This document shows positions 43,988 to 52,897 of a stretch of DNA of 64,000 nucleotides, in pieces (position 1 is the first letter of the stretch; each line of letters opens with the position of its first letter). The position numbers and the translations under genes were made by a program. The notes under the pieces are model-generated. The model made no database searches, was not told where the DNA came from, and worked only from the letters and a program-made list of their open reading frames with translations. The stretch comes from Arcobacter siniprincipis (GTDB taxonomy: Bacteria; Campylobacterota; Campylobacteria; Campylobacterales; Arcobacteraceae), in NCBI RefSeq assembly GCF_048571125.1, contig NZ_CP182343.1:496001-560000 (forward strand), written 5' to 3'.

Positions 43988-44066
43988 ATTACAATATACA
44001 AATAAAAAGTAAGTAAGGATTAACCAAAAGTGTGTAAAATTCCAAAAAAGAAATAAAAGGCTATTA

Positions 44067-44849
44067 ATGAAAAAATTAACATTAATTTTTCTTACTTTAT
44101 CAACTCTATTATTTATAGGTTGTTCAGATGAGAAAAAAGGTGCAGATACAACAGCAAATGAAAAAGTCATTAAAGTTGGAACTTCAGGTGCATATTTTCC
44201 ATTTACATTTTATAAAGATGATAAACTACAAGGGTTTGAAATTGATGTTTGGAATGCCATTGGTAAAAAATTAAATGCAAAAATTGAGTTTAAAACTGCT
44301 AAGTTTTCAGGACTATTTGGAATGTTAGAAACTAGTAAAATTGATACTATTTCAAACCAAGTAACAATGACAGATAAAAGAATAGAAAAATATGACTTCA
44401 CAACTCCTTATGTATACGATGGTGCGCAAATTATCATAAATAAAGATAATAATGATATAAAATCTTTTGATGACTTAAAAGGTAAAAAAGTTGGTGTAAC
44501 TTTAGGTACAAATTATGCACAAATTGTAAGAAGTCTAGATAAAAACAATGAAATTGAACTTGTAACATATGAAGGAAATGGATTTGAACAAGATGTAAAA
44601 TTAAATAGAATAGCAGCTTTTGTTCAAGATAGAACTTCTGCGGTTGAACTTATTAAAAAAACTAAATTGCCTTTAAAAATAGTGGGGGAACCTCTTGAAA
44701 TATTGACAAACTCTTTTCCTTTTGTAAAAAATGAAAAAAATAAGACATTGATCAAAGAAGTAAATGAAGCTATTGAAGAACTTAGAAAAGATGGAACATT
44801 AAAAAAGATCTCTATATATTGGTTTGATACTAATATTACAGATAAATAA
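44067..44849 (+). CDS. Amino-acid ABC transporter substrate-binding lipoprotein
   Basis: A 260-residue periplasmic protein with a lipobox (STLLFIGC, Cys near residue 19) and the SBP family 3 fold: VGTSGAYFPFTFYKDDKLQG, GFEIDVWNAIGKKL, then IDTISNQVTMTDKRIEKYDF and the hinge LKGKKVGVTLGTNY. The motif pattern is close to cystine/polar amino-acid binders (FliY/TcyA). AAAAGGCTATTA precedes the ATG. The permease gene starts at its stop codon. Confidence 0.87.
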   Translation: MKKLTLIFLTLSTLLFIGCSDEKKGADTTANEKVIKVGTSGAYFPFTFYKDDKLQGFEIDVWNAIGKKLNAKIEFKTAKFSGLFGMLETSKIDTISNQVTMTDKRIEKYDFTTPYVYDGAQIIINKDNNDIKSFDDLKGKKVGVTLGTNYAQIVRSLDKNNEIELVTYEGNGFEQDVKLNRIAAFVQDRTSAVELIKKTKLPLKIVGEPLEILTNSFPFVKNEKNKTLIKEVNEAIEELRKDGTLKKISIYWFDTNITDK

Positions 44850-45523
44850 TGAAAACATTTGATGTAGATTACGCATTGGGAATTTTCCCAATACTATTTA
44901 AATATATTGATATTACAGTATCTATGGCACTCATAGGAACTGTAATAGCACTATTTATTGCAATATTAATTGCTATAATGAAAACATATAAAGTAAAAGT
45001 TATTTCTCAATTTTGTGATTTGTATATCTCATTTTTAAGGGGAACTCCTTTATTAGTTCAACTATTTTTACTATATTATGGACTTCCTCAAATATTTCCA
45101 GTTTTTGCAAATTTAGATGCATATTCTGCATCAATTGCTGGTCTATCTTTACACTTTTCTGCATACATGGCAGAATCAATTAGAGGAGCTATTTCATCAA
45201 TTGACAAAGGTCAATTTGAGGCTTCTTCTTCATTAGGTTTGTCAAACACACAAACTTTCATATATATTATATTACCTCAAGCAATTAGAGTTGCAGTGCC
45301 AAGTTTGATGAATAACTTCATTGATTTAATAAAAAGTACATCTCTTGCATTTACACTAGGTGTACCTGAAATAATGGCAAAAGCTCAACTTGAAGCTTCT
45401 AGTAGTTATAAATATTTTGAGTCATTTCTTGCAGTTGCATTAGTTTATTGGGTTATTGTTTTAGTATTTACATATATTCAAAAGAAATTAGAAAAGAAAC
45501 TTAATAAAGCCTATGCTGTTTAG
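44849..45523 (+). CDS. Amino-acid ABC transporter permease
   Basis: A 224-residue HisM/GlnP-type permease with about five helices: SFLRGTPLLVQLFLLYYGLP, the EAA loop FEASSSLGLSNTQTFIYIILPQA, and LIKSTSLAFTLGVPEIM. It overlaps the binding-protein gene by one base (TAATG). No ATPase gene follows: the next gene is a hypothetical after a 79-base gap with its own promoter. An ATPase must be supplied from elsewhere. Confidence 0.9.
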   Translation: MKTFDVDYALGIFPILFKYIDITVSMALIGTVIALFIAILIAIMKTYKVKVISQFCDLYISFLRGTPLLVQLFLLYYGLPQIFPVFANLDAYSASIAGLSLHFSAYMAESIRGAISSIDKGQFEASSSLGLSNTQTFIYIILPQAIRVAVPSLMNNFIDLIKSTSLAFTLGVPEIMAKAQLEASSSYKYFESFLAVALVYWVIVLVFTYIQKKLEKKLNKAYAV

Positions 45524-45572
45524 TTATTCATTCTTATAATTTACCCTTAACACTTTTAAACGATTTTTTTGA

Positions 45573-45578
45573 TACAAT
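45573..45578 (+). promoter_or_regulatory. -10 box (TACAAT) for the orf110-coaX-hisG run
   Basis: TACAAT lies 30 bases before the TTG start at 45603, with AAGGAAA (45590-45596) as ribosome-binding site. Confidence 0.6.
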
Positions 45579-45602
45579 ATTTTTTTTATAAGGAAATCAT
45601 AT

Positions 45603-45935
45603 TTGAAAGATTTAACCAACTATTTTAACAAAAAAGATATTATTTTTAAATCAATAGAAAAGATAGACCCAAAAACTATTGGGAGTCGAAAAAAAGTTGA
45701 AATTTATTGTGCAACTGGAATTGATAAAAACTACTATGCTATTATATTACATAACTCAAAAAGTCGATTTATACGAAAGACTGCGGAAGAATTGATGGAA
45801 CTTCTTGAAAAACTAAGTGCTTATAAAGAACATAATTTTAAGAAAAAGATTTTGCTCATTGGTTCACCTTTATGCTCAAAAGCTAAAAAATTACTTGTGG
45901 ATAATAAATGGAGTGTTGATATTGATTTTATGTGA
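45603..45935 (+). CDS. Hypothetical protein upstream of coaX
   Basis: A 110-residue protein with a TTG start behind AAGGAAATCATAT. It is mixed alpha/beta with no membrane segment. It has a conserved-looking core KKVEIYCATGIDKNYYAI and a C-terminal KKILLIGSPLCSKAKKLLVDN with one Cys. I do not recognise a family or an active site. It overlaps the coaX start by 14 bases, so it is translated from the same message; a function in coenzyme A synthesis cannot be claimed from this alone. Confidence 0.75.
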   Translation: MKDLTNYFNKKDIIFKSIEKIDPKTIGSRKKVEIYCATGIDKNYYAIILHNSKSRFIRKTAEELMELLEKLSAYKEHNFKKKILLIGSPLCSKAKKLLVDNKWSVDIDFM

Positions 45936-46545
45936 TATAGGAAATAGTACATACCATTTTTTGATAAATGGTAAAGATAAAAGATATTTATTAGACGAAG
46001 AATTACCAAAATTTGATGATGAAATATATTTTGTCTCAGTAAATGATAAGGGTTCTAAAAAACTTATAAAATCAAATCCACAAGCAAAAAATATAGAAAA
46101 GCTAATGAAGTTTGAGACAGAATATAAAGGCTTGGGAATAGATAGAGCACTTGCTTGTTATTTTGAAAAACATTGTGTAGTTGTAGATGCAGGAAGTGCC
46201 ATAACAGTTGATATTATGGATGAGAAACATTCTGGTGGTTTTATATTACCAGGTTGTAGAGCATATATGAATACTTATCCTAAAATCTCCAAAAAACTAA
46301 ATTTTGATTTTGATATAAATATAAATTTGGATAAAATACCGCTTCAAACAAAAGATGCTATATCATATGCCATGATGAAATCTATTATTTTACCAATCAA
46401 AGAAGTAAGCAAAAACAGAAAAATCATTTTTACAGGTGGTGATGGTGAGCTATTTAGTAAATATTTTGAACATAGTATATATAAAAAAGATTTGATATTT
46501 AAGAACATGAAAAGGATTATTGATGCTAACAATTGCATTGCCTAA
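45922..46545 (+). CDS. coaX: Type III pantothenate kinase CoaX
   Basis: Phosphorylates pantothenate, the first step of coenzyme A synthesis. ASKHA-fold motifs seen: ILCDIGNST (phosphate 1), KGLGIDRALACYF, CVVVDAGSAITVDI (phosphate 2 with catalytic Asp), SGGFILPG and FTGGDGELF (adenosine). The start is TTG at 45922 behind GGAG, giving 207 residues and the family start M(I/L)LCDIGN; the frame is open upstream from 45817, but that is inside the preceding gene. It overlaps hisG by 23 bases. Confidence 0.9.
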   Translation: MILCDIGNSTYHFLINGKDKRYLLDEELPKFDDEIYFVSVNDKGSKKLIKSNPQAKNIEKLMKFETEYKGLGIDRALACYFEKHCVVVDAGSAITVDIMDEKHSGGFILPGCRAYMNTYPKISKKLNFDFDININLDKIPLQTKDAISYAMMKSIILPIKEVSKNRKIIFTGGDGELFSKYFEHSIYKKDLIFKNMKRIIDANNCIA

Positions 46546-47131
46546 GGGAAGAATCGCAGAAGAGACTTTAGACAAATTTGAGAAAGCTTTTGGTGAAAAG
46601 TTTATATTTGAAAAAAGAAAATTGATTTTAGAGAAAAGTGGATTTAAATTTTTAAATGTAAGAAACCAAGATGTACCAACTTATGTAATGCATGGAGCGG
46701 CTGATTTAGGTGTTGTTGGCTTAGATGTTTTAGAAGAAAAAGAGTATGACTTAATCAAACTTCTTGATTTGCAACTTGGAAAGTGTAAAGTTGCTTTTGG
46801 TCTTAGAAAGGGCGAAGAGTTAGACTTCACAAAAAGTAAAATTACAGTTGCAACAAAACATGAAAAAATAGCAAAAAGATATTTTGAAGAAAAAGCAATG
46901 GCTGTTGAGATTATCAAACTTTATGGTTCAATAGAACTTGCACCTTTAGTTAATCTAAGTGATTGTATTGTGGATATTGTAGAAACAGGTGAAACAATGA
47001 AACAAAATGGCTTAGAAGTAGGTCCAACTATTATGTTAAGTAGTGCACACTTAATAGCAAACAAAAATTCATATTATGCAAAAAAAGATAAAATCTTAGA
47101 ATTAAGAGAAAGAATCAAAGCAGTTTTATAA
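46523..47131 (+). CDS. hisG: ATP phosphoribosyltransferase HisG, short form
   Basis: First step of histidine synthesis: ATP plus PRPP gives phosphoribosyl-ATP. The 202 residues start MLTIALPKGRIAEETL and have GAADLGVVGLDVLEE and the PRPP loop IVDIVETGETMKQNGLE. They end after the catalytic domains, so the C-terminal regulatory domain of long HisG is absent. Short HisG needs the HisZ subunit for activity and histidine control (family knowledge); hisZ is not in the window. The ATG at 46523 is preferred over TTG at 46520 because AAAAGG precedes it. Confidence 0.93.
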   Translation: MLTIALPKGRIAEETLDKFEKAFGEKFIFEKRKLILEKSGFKFLNVRNQDVPTYVMHGAADLGVVGLDVLEEKEYDLIKLLDLQLGKCKVAFGLRKGEELDFTKSKITVATKHEKIAKRYFEEKAMAVEIIKLYGSIELAPLVNLSDCIVDIVETGETMKQNGLEVGPTIMLSSAHLIANKNSYYAKKDKILELRERIKAVL

Positions 47132-47829
47132 TGGGCTTGAATTTATATGCAAAAATAGAAGAGTATTTAGATTTTGAAGATGAAGTTTTTAGACTTCATA
47201 GTGAGTTTATGTCTATAATAATAGAAAAGAAACTTGATAATATCTTAGATGTAGGTTGTGGACAGGGGTCTTTTTTAAATCAATTAGCTACTTTAAAATT
47301 AAACTCTTATGGTATAGATTTAAGTAGTGAACAAATAAAAATATGCAAAAAAAATGGCATCAAAAATGTAGCAAGTTTGCCTTTAAATGAAGTAAAAGAA
47401 AAATATGATTGCACAACTGCAATTTTTGATGTTATAAATTATATACCAAAAAAAGAGATAAAAACATTTTTTGATGAGATGAATCTTGTTTTAAATCAAG
47501 GCGGATATTTTATTTTTGATGTAAACTCACTTTTTGGATTTGAAGATGTGGCACAAGGAACTTTGAGTATAGATTTAGGTGATAAATTTATAGTTATAGA
47601 TGCCCTCTTTGAAGAAGAGAAATTATTTACAGATATTACCCTTTTTACACAAGATAAAAACAATCTTTTTAAAAAAGAAAATGATGCTATTATTCAATAT
47701 TACTATGAAAGAAATGAATTAAAAGAACTTCTAAAAGAGTCTGGTTTTGAAGTTGAAAGAGTACTTGATTTTAATCTGCATGATTACGGTCAAAGTGATA
47801 AGGAAATATATATCTGTAAAAAATCTTAA
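47131..47829 (+). CDS. SAM-dependent class I methyltransferase
   Basis: A 232-residue Rossmann-fold methyltransferase: motif I ILDVGCGQGSFLNQLA, motif II SYGIDLSSEQIKICKKNGI, DCTTAIFDVINYIP (motif IV region) and NQGGYFIFDVNSLFG. The substrate is unknown; small-molecule or tRNA-base targets both occur in this class. It starts at the hisG stop (TAATG), so it is in the same transcript. Confidence 0.85.
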   Translation: MGLNLYAKIEEYLDFEDEVFRLHSEFMSIIIEKKLDNILDVGCGQGSFLNQLATLKLNSYGIDLSSEQIKICKKNGIKNVASLPLNEVKEKYDCTTAIFDVINYIPKKEIKTFFDEMNLVLNQGGYFIFDVNSLFGFEDVAQGTLSIDLGDKFIVIDALFEEEKLFTDITLFTQDKNNLFKKENDAIIQYYYERNELKELLKESGFEVERVLDFNLHDYGQSDKEIYICKKS

Positions 47830-47840
47830 AAGGATTTTTT

Positions 47841-48440
47841 ATGAACTACCCAGAATTTTTTGACAAAATTCCCAAAATAAAATTAAAAGACAATCTTTCT
47901 AGTTTCTTAGGTGCCTTTAGTGATGGCGAGGTTGTTTTCTCATATAAAGATATAGTAAAAAGTGCAGGGCACTCTTGTCCTACAGTTTTAGGTGCATATC
48001 TTATGACTTATAAGGCTTTAGAAGAGTTGTATGTAAATGAAATACCACTTCGAGGCGAAATTAAAATAGAGTTTTCAAATAAACAAAGTGATGGTGTCAC
48101 AGGAGTTATCTCAAATGTTATGTCTAATATAACTGGTGCTACTTATGATACTGGATTTAAAGGTTTAGCTGGTAATTTTGATAGAAGACATTTAATGTTT
48201 TTTGAAAAAGATATTATTTCAAATGTTAGATTTACAAGAGTTAATAATCAAAATAGTGTAGATGTTTTTTATGATACAAGTTCTATAAAGATGAGCGAAG
48301 AACTTCAATTTTTGATGCAAAAATGCCTATCAAAAAAAGCAAATGAAGAAGAGATAAAAGAGTTTGGAAAACTTTGGCAAAAAAGAGTTGAAGAGATATT
48401 TAATAAAATTGATGAGGTAATAAGTGTAGTTAAAGTTTAA
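47841..48440 (+). CDS. FmdE-domain protein
   Basis: A 199-residue protein with an N-terminal FmdE-type domain: the metal-binding GHSCPTVLGAYLMTYKAL segment (His-Ser-Cys) resembles subunit E of tungsten formylmethanofuran dehydrogenase, but only this domain is present. The central part (GVTGVISNVMSNITGATYDTG in two pieces) is typical of the stand-alone family. The reaction is unknown; metal-dependent handling of a one-carbon or aldehyde compound is a guess from the family name. AAAAGGA precedes the ATG, 11 bases after the methyltransferase. Confidence 0.72.
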   Translation: MNYPEFFDKIPKIKLKDNLSSFLGAFSDGEVVFSYKDIVKSAGHSCPTVLGAYLMTYKALEELYVNEIPLRGEIKIEFSNKQSDGVTGVISNVMSNITGATYDTGFKGLAGNFDRRHLMFFEKDIISNVRFTRVNNQNSVDVFYDTSSIKMSEELQFLMQKCLSKKANEEEIKEFGKLWQKRVEEIFNKIDEVISVVKV

Positions 48441-48452
48441 CTACACTTTTTT
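48423..48452 (+). terminator. Terminator overlapping the FmdE-like gene end
   Basis: AGTGTAGTTAAA (48423-48434) and TTTAACTACACT (48436-48447) form a 12-bp stem, followed by TTTTT. The stop codon is in the right arm. Confidence 0.85.
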
Positions 48453-48455
48453 GTT

Positions 48456-49418
48456 TTATAGTCCTACTATATCTCTGATTTTTTCCATTTTGGCTTTTGC
48501 TATTTTGCCAGCTTTTTGGGCTCCAAATGCAAGTATTTCATGTACTTCTTTTGGATTATTTAAAAGCTCTTGTCTTCTTTGTGCATATGGTTCAAAATGC
48601 TCATTGATTTTATCTAATAGGGTCATTTTAAAGTGTCCATATCCTTCACCAGGAGTTGCATATCTTTGTCTTAGCTCTGCTAATTCTTCTTCATTCATAA
48701 ATAGTTCACTAAGTTTATAAATATTACAAGTTGTAGGATCTTTTACATCATCTAATCCTTTAGAGTCAGTTACTACTCCCATAACTTGTTTTTTGATTGT
48801 TTTTGCATCTCCAAACATGTCAATTGTATTTCCATAAGATTTTGACATCTTAGCTCCATCAGTTCCAGGAACTGTTGCAACTATTTCATCGACTTTTGCT
48901 TCTGGTAATACTAAGATATCAGTTTTATAGTGATTATTAAAGCTATTTGCAATATCTCTTGTCATCTCCACATGTTGAATTTGATCTTTTCCAACTGGTA
49001 CAATATTTGAGTCATATACTAAAATATCAGCAGCCATAAGTACAGGATAAGAAAATAGTCCATGGTTTGTTTGAAAACCACGAGCTACTTTATCTTTATA
49101 GGAATGTGCTCGTTCAAGTAAACCCATAGATGTATGATTTGATAAAAGCCAGTATAACTCTAGTACTTCTTTTACATGATGTTGTACCCAAAAAGTTGAT
49201 TTTTCTGGATCCATTCCAAGTGCTAAAAAGTTTACTGCTACTTCAAAGATATTTTTTTCTAAAAGCTCTTTTTCTTTTACAGTTGTCAATGCATGATATG
49301 AAGCAATAAAGGCAAAAAGTTCACCATCATCTTGTGATTCAATCATTTTTTTAATCATTCCAAAGTAGTTACCTATATGAATAATTCCTGAGGGTTGTAT
49401 TCCTGAAAGTATTCTCAA
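48456..49418 (-). CDS. trpS: Tryptophanyl-tRNA synthetase TrpS
   Basis: Class I aminoacyl-tRNA synthetase, 320 residues. It starts MRILSGIQPSGIIHIGNYFG, with HIGN as the HIGH motif, and has GAKMSKSYGN as the KMSKS loop; KDQIQHVEMTRDIA and YPVLMAADILVY are typical. The start is TTG at 49418 behind AAGGACTAAGA. It converges with the FmdE-like gene. Confidence 0.95.
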   Translation of the reverse strand: MRILSGIQPSGIIHIGNYFGMIKKMIESQDDGELFAFIASYHALTTVKEKELLEKNIFEVAVNFLALGMDPEKSTFWVQHHVKEVLELYWLLSNHTSMGLLERAHSYKDKVARGFQTNHGLFSYPVLMAADILVYDSNIVPVGKDQIQHVEMTRDIANSFNNHYKTDILVLPEAKVDEIVATVPGTDGAKMSKSYGNTIDMFGDAKTIKKQVMGVVTDSKGLDDVKDPTTCNIYKLSELFMNEEELAELRQRYATPGEGYGHFKMTLLDKINEHFEPYAQRRQELLNNPKEVHEILAFGAQKAGKIAKAKMEKIRDIVGL

Positions 49419-49452
49419 ATCTTAGTCCTTATAAAAAATTTCAGAATTATAT

Positions 49453-50745
49453 CTAATTGTTGATTTGTGTTAGATTTAGTCTCTCTTTGATTTTATTTTG
49501 GATTAGTTCTAGGTGAACCATCAAATTATAATATTCACCCATAAAAGATAAGGGAACTTTTGTCTCTTTTTGTATTTCAATACTTAATTCATCAAGTTCT
49601 TCATTAAATTTTTCCAACTCTTCATTACTTGCTGTAGCTATTTTTTTGTCAATTTTATTTAATATTTTATACCATCTATATATTTTTGAACGCATACTCC
49701 ATTGATATAAAGGAAAAATGCCTTTAAAAAGTGGGAACATTAAAGTTAATAATGGAATTAAAAGAAGCTTTAATCTATCAATATTAGAGGCAATCCAATA
49801 TGGAAAAATCTTTTCTAACCAAGTATCTCCATTAGTAAAGTATTGTTTTGCCTCTTTGTTTATTTCAAGGTTTGTATTTAATAAATTTGGAAATTGATTC
49901 TCTTTTGCAAATAAAGACTCTTTTGAATGTATTAGTTTAACTTGTTTTAAAAAAAGTCGAGTAAGTTCTGCTGGAACATTTTTATTAACTAATAAACTAG
50001 CACTTGTAGATAATAAATTTATATTTTCTTCTGGAATATTTTTATATAAATCAAGTGTCCCTTCATAAAGAGTTAAAGCTGCCAAAAATCCATACTTTTG
50101 TCCATAAGCTTTTGCTCTTTTTATACTTAATACATTTATTTTTGGATCTTCAAGTAACTCTTTTACTACAGGTGATTTATGGGAAGTTACCATAAACATA
50201 GCATCAATTTTACCATCAAGAAGCATTTTCTTTGAAGTTTGAGTATCAAGAGATAAAATTGTGCTATTGCTATTGTCTATTCCATTATCTTTTAGAAGTT
50301 TCATTGATAAATCTTTAGTGCCACTTCCATCTTCACCAATTGATATTTTTTTAGTGATTAGTTGAATGAGATAATCAATTTTGTATTGGTCATTTTTATA
50401 AAATATCCATAAGGGTTCATAGTAAATATTCCCTAAAAATTCTATATTTGGTTCAGAAATATTTAATATTCCATTTTGTGCAAAGGCAATATCTACTTTT
50501 CCCTCTTTTATAAGTTTTATATTATCAACTGAACCTTTTGTAGTAAGTAAAGTTACATCTATTTTATTCTCTTCTAAAAGCTTCTTATATTCAGTTGCTA
50601 TTTTATAATAATTGCCATCTTTTAAACCAGTTGCAATAACCAGTTTTTTAATAGGAGCTGGTTGAATAAACTTTGATGTTATAGCAAACATAGCAATAAT
50701 AACAATTAAAATGGGAATAGATATTTTCAAAAAACTATATTTCAT
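49453..50745 (-). CDS. TAXI-family periplasmic binding protein with C-terminal membrane segment
   Basis: A 430-residue protein from the ATG at 50745 (GTG at 50754 is the longer option). It has an N-terminal signal/anchor helix and then a TAXI/NMT1-like binding domain (VIATGLKDGNYYKIATEYKK, GKVDIAFAQNGIL, ISIGEDGSGTKDLSMKLL). A second helix lies near residues 325-345 and a cytoplasmic helical tail rich in Lys/Glu follows. Ordinary TRAP-TAXI binding proteins are freely periplasmic and sit next to a fused TRAP permease; none is here. The anchored form is seen in several proteobacteria and its ligand is unknown. Confidence 0.78.
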   Translation of the reverse strand: MKYSFLKISIPILIVIIAMFAITSKFIQPAPIKKLVIATGLKDGNYYKIATEYKKLLEENKIDVTLLTTKGSVDNIKLIKEGKVDIAFAQNGILNISEPNIEFLGNIYYEPLWIFYKNDQYKIDYLIQLITKKISIGEDGSGTKDLSMKLLKDNGIDNSNSTILSLDTQTSKKMLLDGKIDAMFMVTSHKSPVVKELLEDPKINVLSIKRAKAYGQKYGFLAALTLYEGTLDLYKNIPEENINLLSTSASLLVNKNVPAELTRLFLKQVKLIHSKESLFAKENQFPNLLNTNLEINKEAKQYFTNGDTWLEKIFPYWIASNIDRLKLLLIPLLTLMFPLFKGIFPLYQWSMRSKIYRWYKILNKIDKKIATASNEELEKFNEELDELSIEIQKETKVPLSFMGEYYNLMVHLELIQNKIKERLNLTQINN

Positions 50746-50813
50746 AACAATCACTTTTATTTTATATTAAATACTTTATAATAAAACAAATTATAGTTAA
50801 CTAAATGAAATAT

Positions 50814-50840
50814 AAAAGATAGAAATAGCTTCTATCTTTT
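50814..50840 (-). terminator. Terminator of the PepSY iron operon
   Basis: AAAAGATAGAA (50814-50824) and TTCTATCTTTT (50830-50840) pair around five bases. The stem overlaps the stop codon of the 161-residue protein gene. Confidence 0.65.
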
Positions 50841-51317
50841 GTTTTGGAGCTCTTTTATTAATTTATTAGTATTTTTCATACTTACAAATATTGTTGCAAA
50901 GAGTAATAAGAAAGCAATAAATATAGATACTGTTATTGCTTTACTTGTAGAGAGTTGAGTATCAAGTCTGCTCTTTTGTTTTTTTACTTTTTTCTGTTCT
51001 TGAAATCCTTCTTTTGGAGGAATTCCTTCTTTAATTGTTAAGTCATTATCTCCTTCATCAAGAATTATTAAATAAGCAAATTTAGGAATATCAACTGTTA
51101 ATTTGTTGTCAGGTGGAAGTCTTTTTTCATAAAGTACTTCTTTTGTTTTTTTATCTTCTAATCTAAGTAATACTCCAGCAGCACTTTCACCTGTATTAAA
51201 CAATGCTATTATTGTCATTGTATTATCTTTATTATCTTTTATTGTTATATCTAATTCATGGGCATAAAGATTTATGGCTAGAAGTATAAGTATAATTATT
51301 TTTAAGTAAATTTTCAT
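50832..51317 (-). CDS. Membrane-anchored periplasmic protein of the PepSY iron operon
   Basis: A 161-residue protein: signal peptide to about residue 19 (LAINLYAHE), an Ig-like beta domain (about 20-95; ALFNTGESAAGVLLRL and AYLIILDEGDNDLTIK), a Lys-rich linker and a C-terminal helix at about 127-150. The beta domain aligns along its length with the 100-residue periplasmic protein next to feoB (63036-63338). I do not know a named function; a periplasmic partner of iron transport or reduction is inference. It overlaps the PepSY gene by 4 bases (ATGA). Confidence 0.72.
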   Translation of the reverse strand: MKIYLKIIILILLAINLYAHELDITIKDNKDNTMTIIALFNTGESAAGVLLRLEDKKTKEVLYEKRLPPDNKLTVDIPKFAYLIILDEGDNDLTIKEGIPPKEGFQEQKKVKKQKSRLDTQLSTSKAITVSIFIAFLLLFATIFVSMKNTNKLIKELQNKR

Positions 51318-52888
51318 GTGTTAACCTTTTTTTTTAGTGTCCAAAATTGTTTTGCTTCGTTTCTGTTTTTAGGTAGTTTTTCTGCAACATAAATTAAACT
51401 TGCACCAAATAAAAATAAACCTATATCTACTGCAAGTATATTCTTCAGACTAAATAGTTCTGATATTGTAATATTTAAAAAAGCTATATGAAGGATTACT
51501 GATAGTATAAATAAAAATCCTCCAATAAAAAAGAAGTTTTTAGCTGCTTCATAAGAATTTATTTTGTAAAAAGACCAAAAGAGAGTAAATAACCATACAT
51601 TATAAAAAATCCCTTTTTGCCATAATACTCTATCTTGTAAATCAAAAGGAAAAATCCATTGCAAAACAAACAACATCCCTGTAGCTGGAATAACTCCTAC
51701 CATACTAGCAAGGGAGAATTTTCCTATCCAATGATAAAATACAATTTTATTTTGAAACTTTTTTGCTTTTTTCTCAAGAAATAACATTGTTCCAAATCCA
51801 ATTGCTATAGCGCATAAAGCCATTAATAAAGCCATAATAATTCTAGAAAATATATCAATACCAAATAAAAAGTGCAAGAAGAATAGTCCCTCTGCAACAA
51901 ATACTGGCCACTGTTTATCCATTACTTTTTGATTTTTTATCAAATCTCCTGTAACAGCACTTAATATGATAGTTGGTTTGTTAAAAATACCTCCATTAAA
52001 AAATGGTTTGTATGGGTTATATCCTATGATTTCAACTTGTGCTTTTTTATCATTCCAGTTGATTAATTTTATTTGTTTGAAGCTAAGTTGAGGATTTATC
52101 TTTTCTGCTTTTATTAATAAATCACTAAGCTTTTTCATTTGTGCTTTTTCATTTGATTTCTTTGGTGGTTTATTTTGTGCAAATAATACTTTCCCTACAA
52201 CTGCATCAATACTTTTTGCTTCACCTTTTGTAAGCAATTGTGACATTGGACCAGCAGTGATTAATCCTATGTTCATAACTGCACCAGTAATGGTAATCAA
52301 GGTTAAGGGTAAAAATATCCATGAGAAAATCTTCACATGAATTTTTGAAAATAAGGCTTGTTGATTTTGACCTTTATTTTTAAATTTTACAATAATAATC
52401 AAAATAAGTCCTGTGATTATTAATACAAGCGTTCCAACTGCTACAAATCCTAAAAAGATCATTCCAATAGTTTTTAAGGGCCACCCATAATGTAATTGAT
52501 TTAAAAAATCAGCAAGATTAGATTCTTCTTTTGTTTCATTGTTTATTTCTTTATTAGTATGAGGATTAAAGGCATGTTCTTTTGCAAATCTATGAGTTAT
52601 AGTAACTGCTGGATCGCCCATATTTCCAGGTAGATTAATAAGTATATTATCTTTTGGGAAGTCTGGATTCTCCAAAACTTTATTTATCATAGAATTATAA
52701 TCAATTTTTTTAATATCAATTTTTTCTATAAGTCTTGATGGCTTTTCCCATGTTTTTATATATGGTAATAGTATTGTAAAAACTCCAAAAAAAATAGAAA
52801 TGTACATAAAAGAAGAAAAAAGTATTCCTATTGCTATGTGCATCCTAAAAAGTCTTTGTTTAAACAGTTTTGCTTTTGTTTCTTTCAT
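51314..52888 (-). CDS. PepSY-associated membrane protein (PiuB/FpvG type ferric-siderophore reductase)
   Basis: A 524-residue protein of the PepSY_TM family. The first helix (MHIAIGILFSSFMYISIFFG) is followed by a long periplasmic part, then FLNQLHYGWPLKTIGM with the conserved His, a helix, PepSY-like periplasmic segments (LSFKQIKLINWNDKKAQVEI), and four to five C-terminal helices including ALWFLHFLFGIDIF-like GLFFLHFLFGIDIF. In Pseudomonas FpvG and Bacillus FsrB relatives reduce iron released from siderophores. RBS TAAAGG. It is central in the operon receptor, small membrane protein, PepSY, periplasmic protein. Confidence 0.8.
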   Translation of the reverse strand: MKETKAKLFKQRLFRMHIAIGILFSSFMYISIFFGVFTILLPYIKTWEKPSRLIEKIDIKKIDYNSMINKVLENPDFPKDNILINLPGNMGDPAVTITHRFAKEHAFNPHTNKEINNETKEESNLADFLNQLHYGWPLKTIGMIFLGFVAVGTLVLIITGLILIIIVKFKNKGQNQQALFSKIHVKIFSWIFLPLTLITITGAVMNIGLITAGPMSQLLTKGEAKSIDAVVGKVLFAQNKPPKKSNEKAQMKKLSDLLIKAEKINPQLSFKQIKLINWNDKKAQVEIIGYNPYKPFFNGGIFNKPTIILSAVTGDLIKNQKVMDKQWPVFVAEGLFFLHFLFGIDIFSRIIMALLMALCAIAIGFGTMLFLEKKAKKFQNKIVFYHWIGKFSLASMVGVIPATGMLFVLQWIFPFDLQDRVLWQKGIFYNVWLFTLFWSFYKINSYEAAKNFFFIGGFLFILSVILHIAFLNITISELFSLKNILAVDIGLFLFGASLIYVAEKLPKNRNEAKQFWTLKKKVNT

Positions 52889-52897
52889 TTATAACCT

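Noticed and set aside
45817..45921. CoaX start at 45817
   Set aside because: This lies inside the preceding gene; TTG at 45922 with GGAG gives the family N-terminus.
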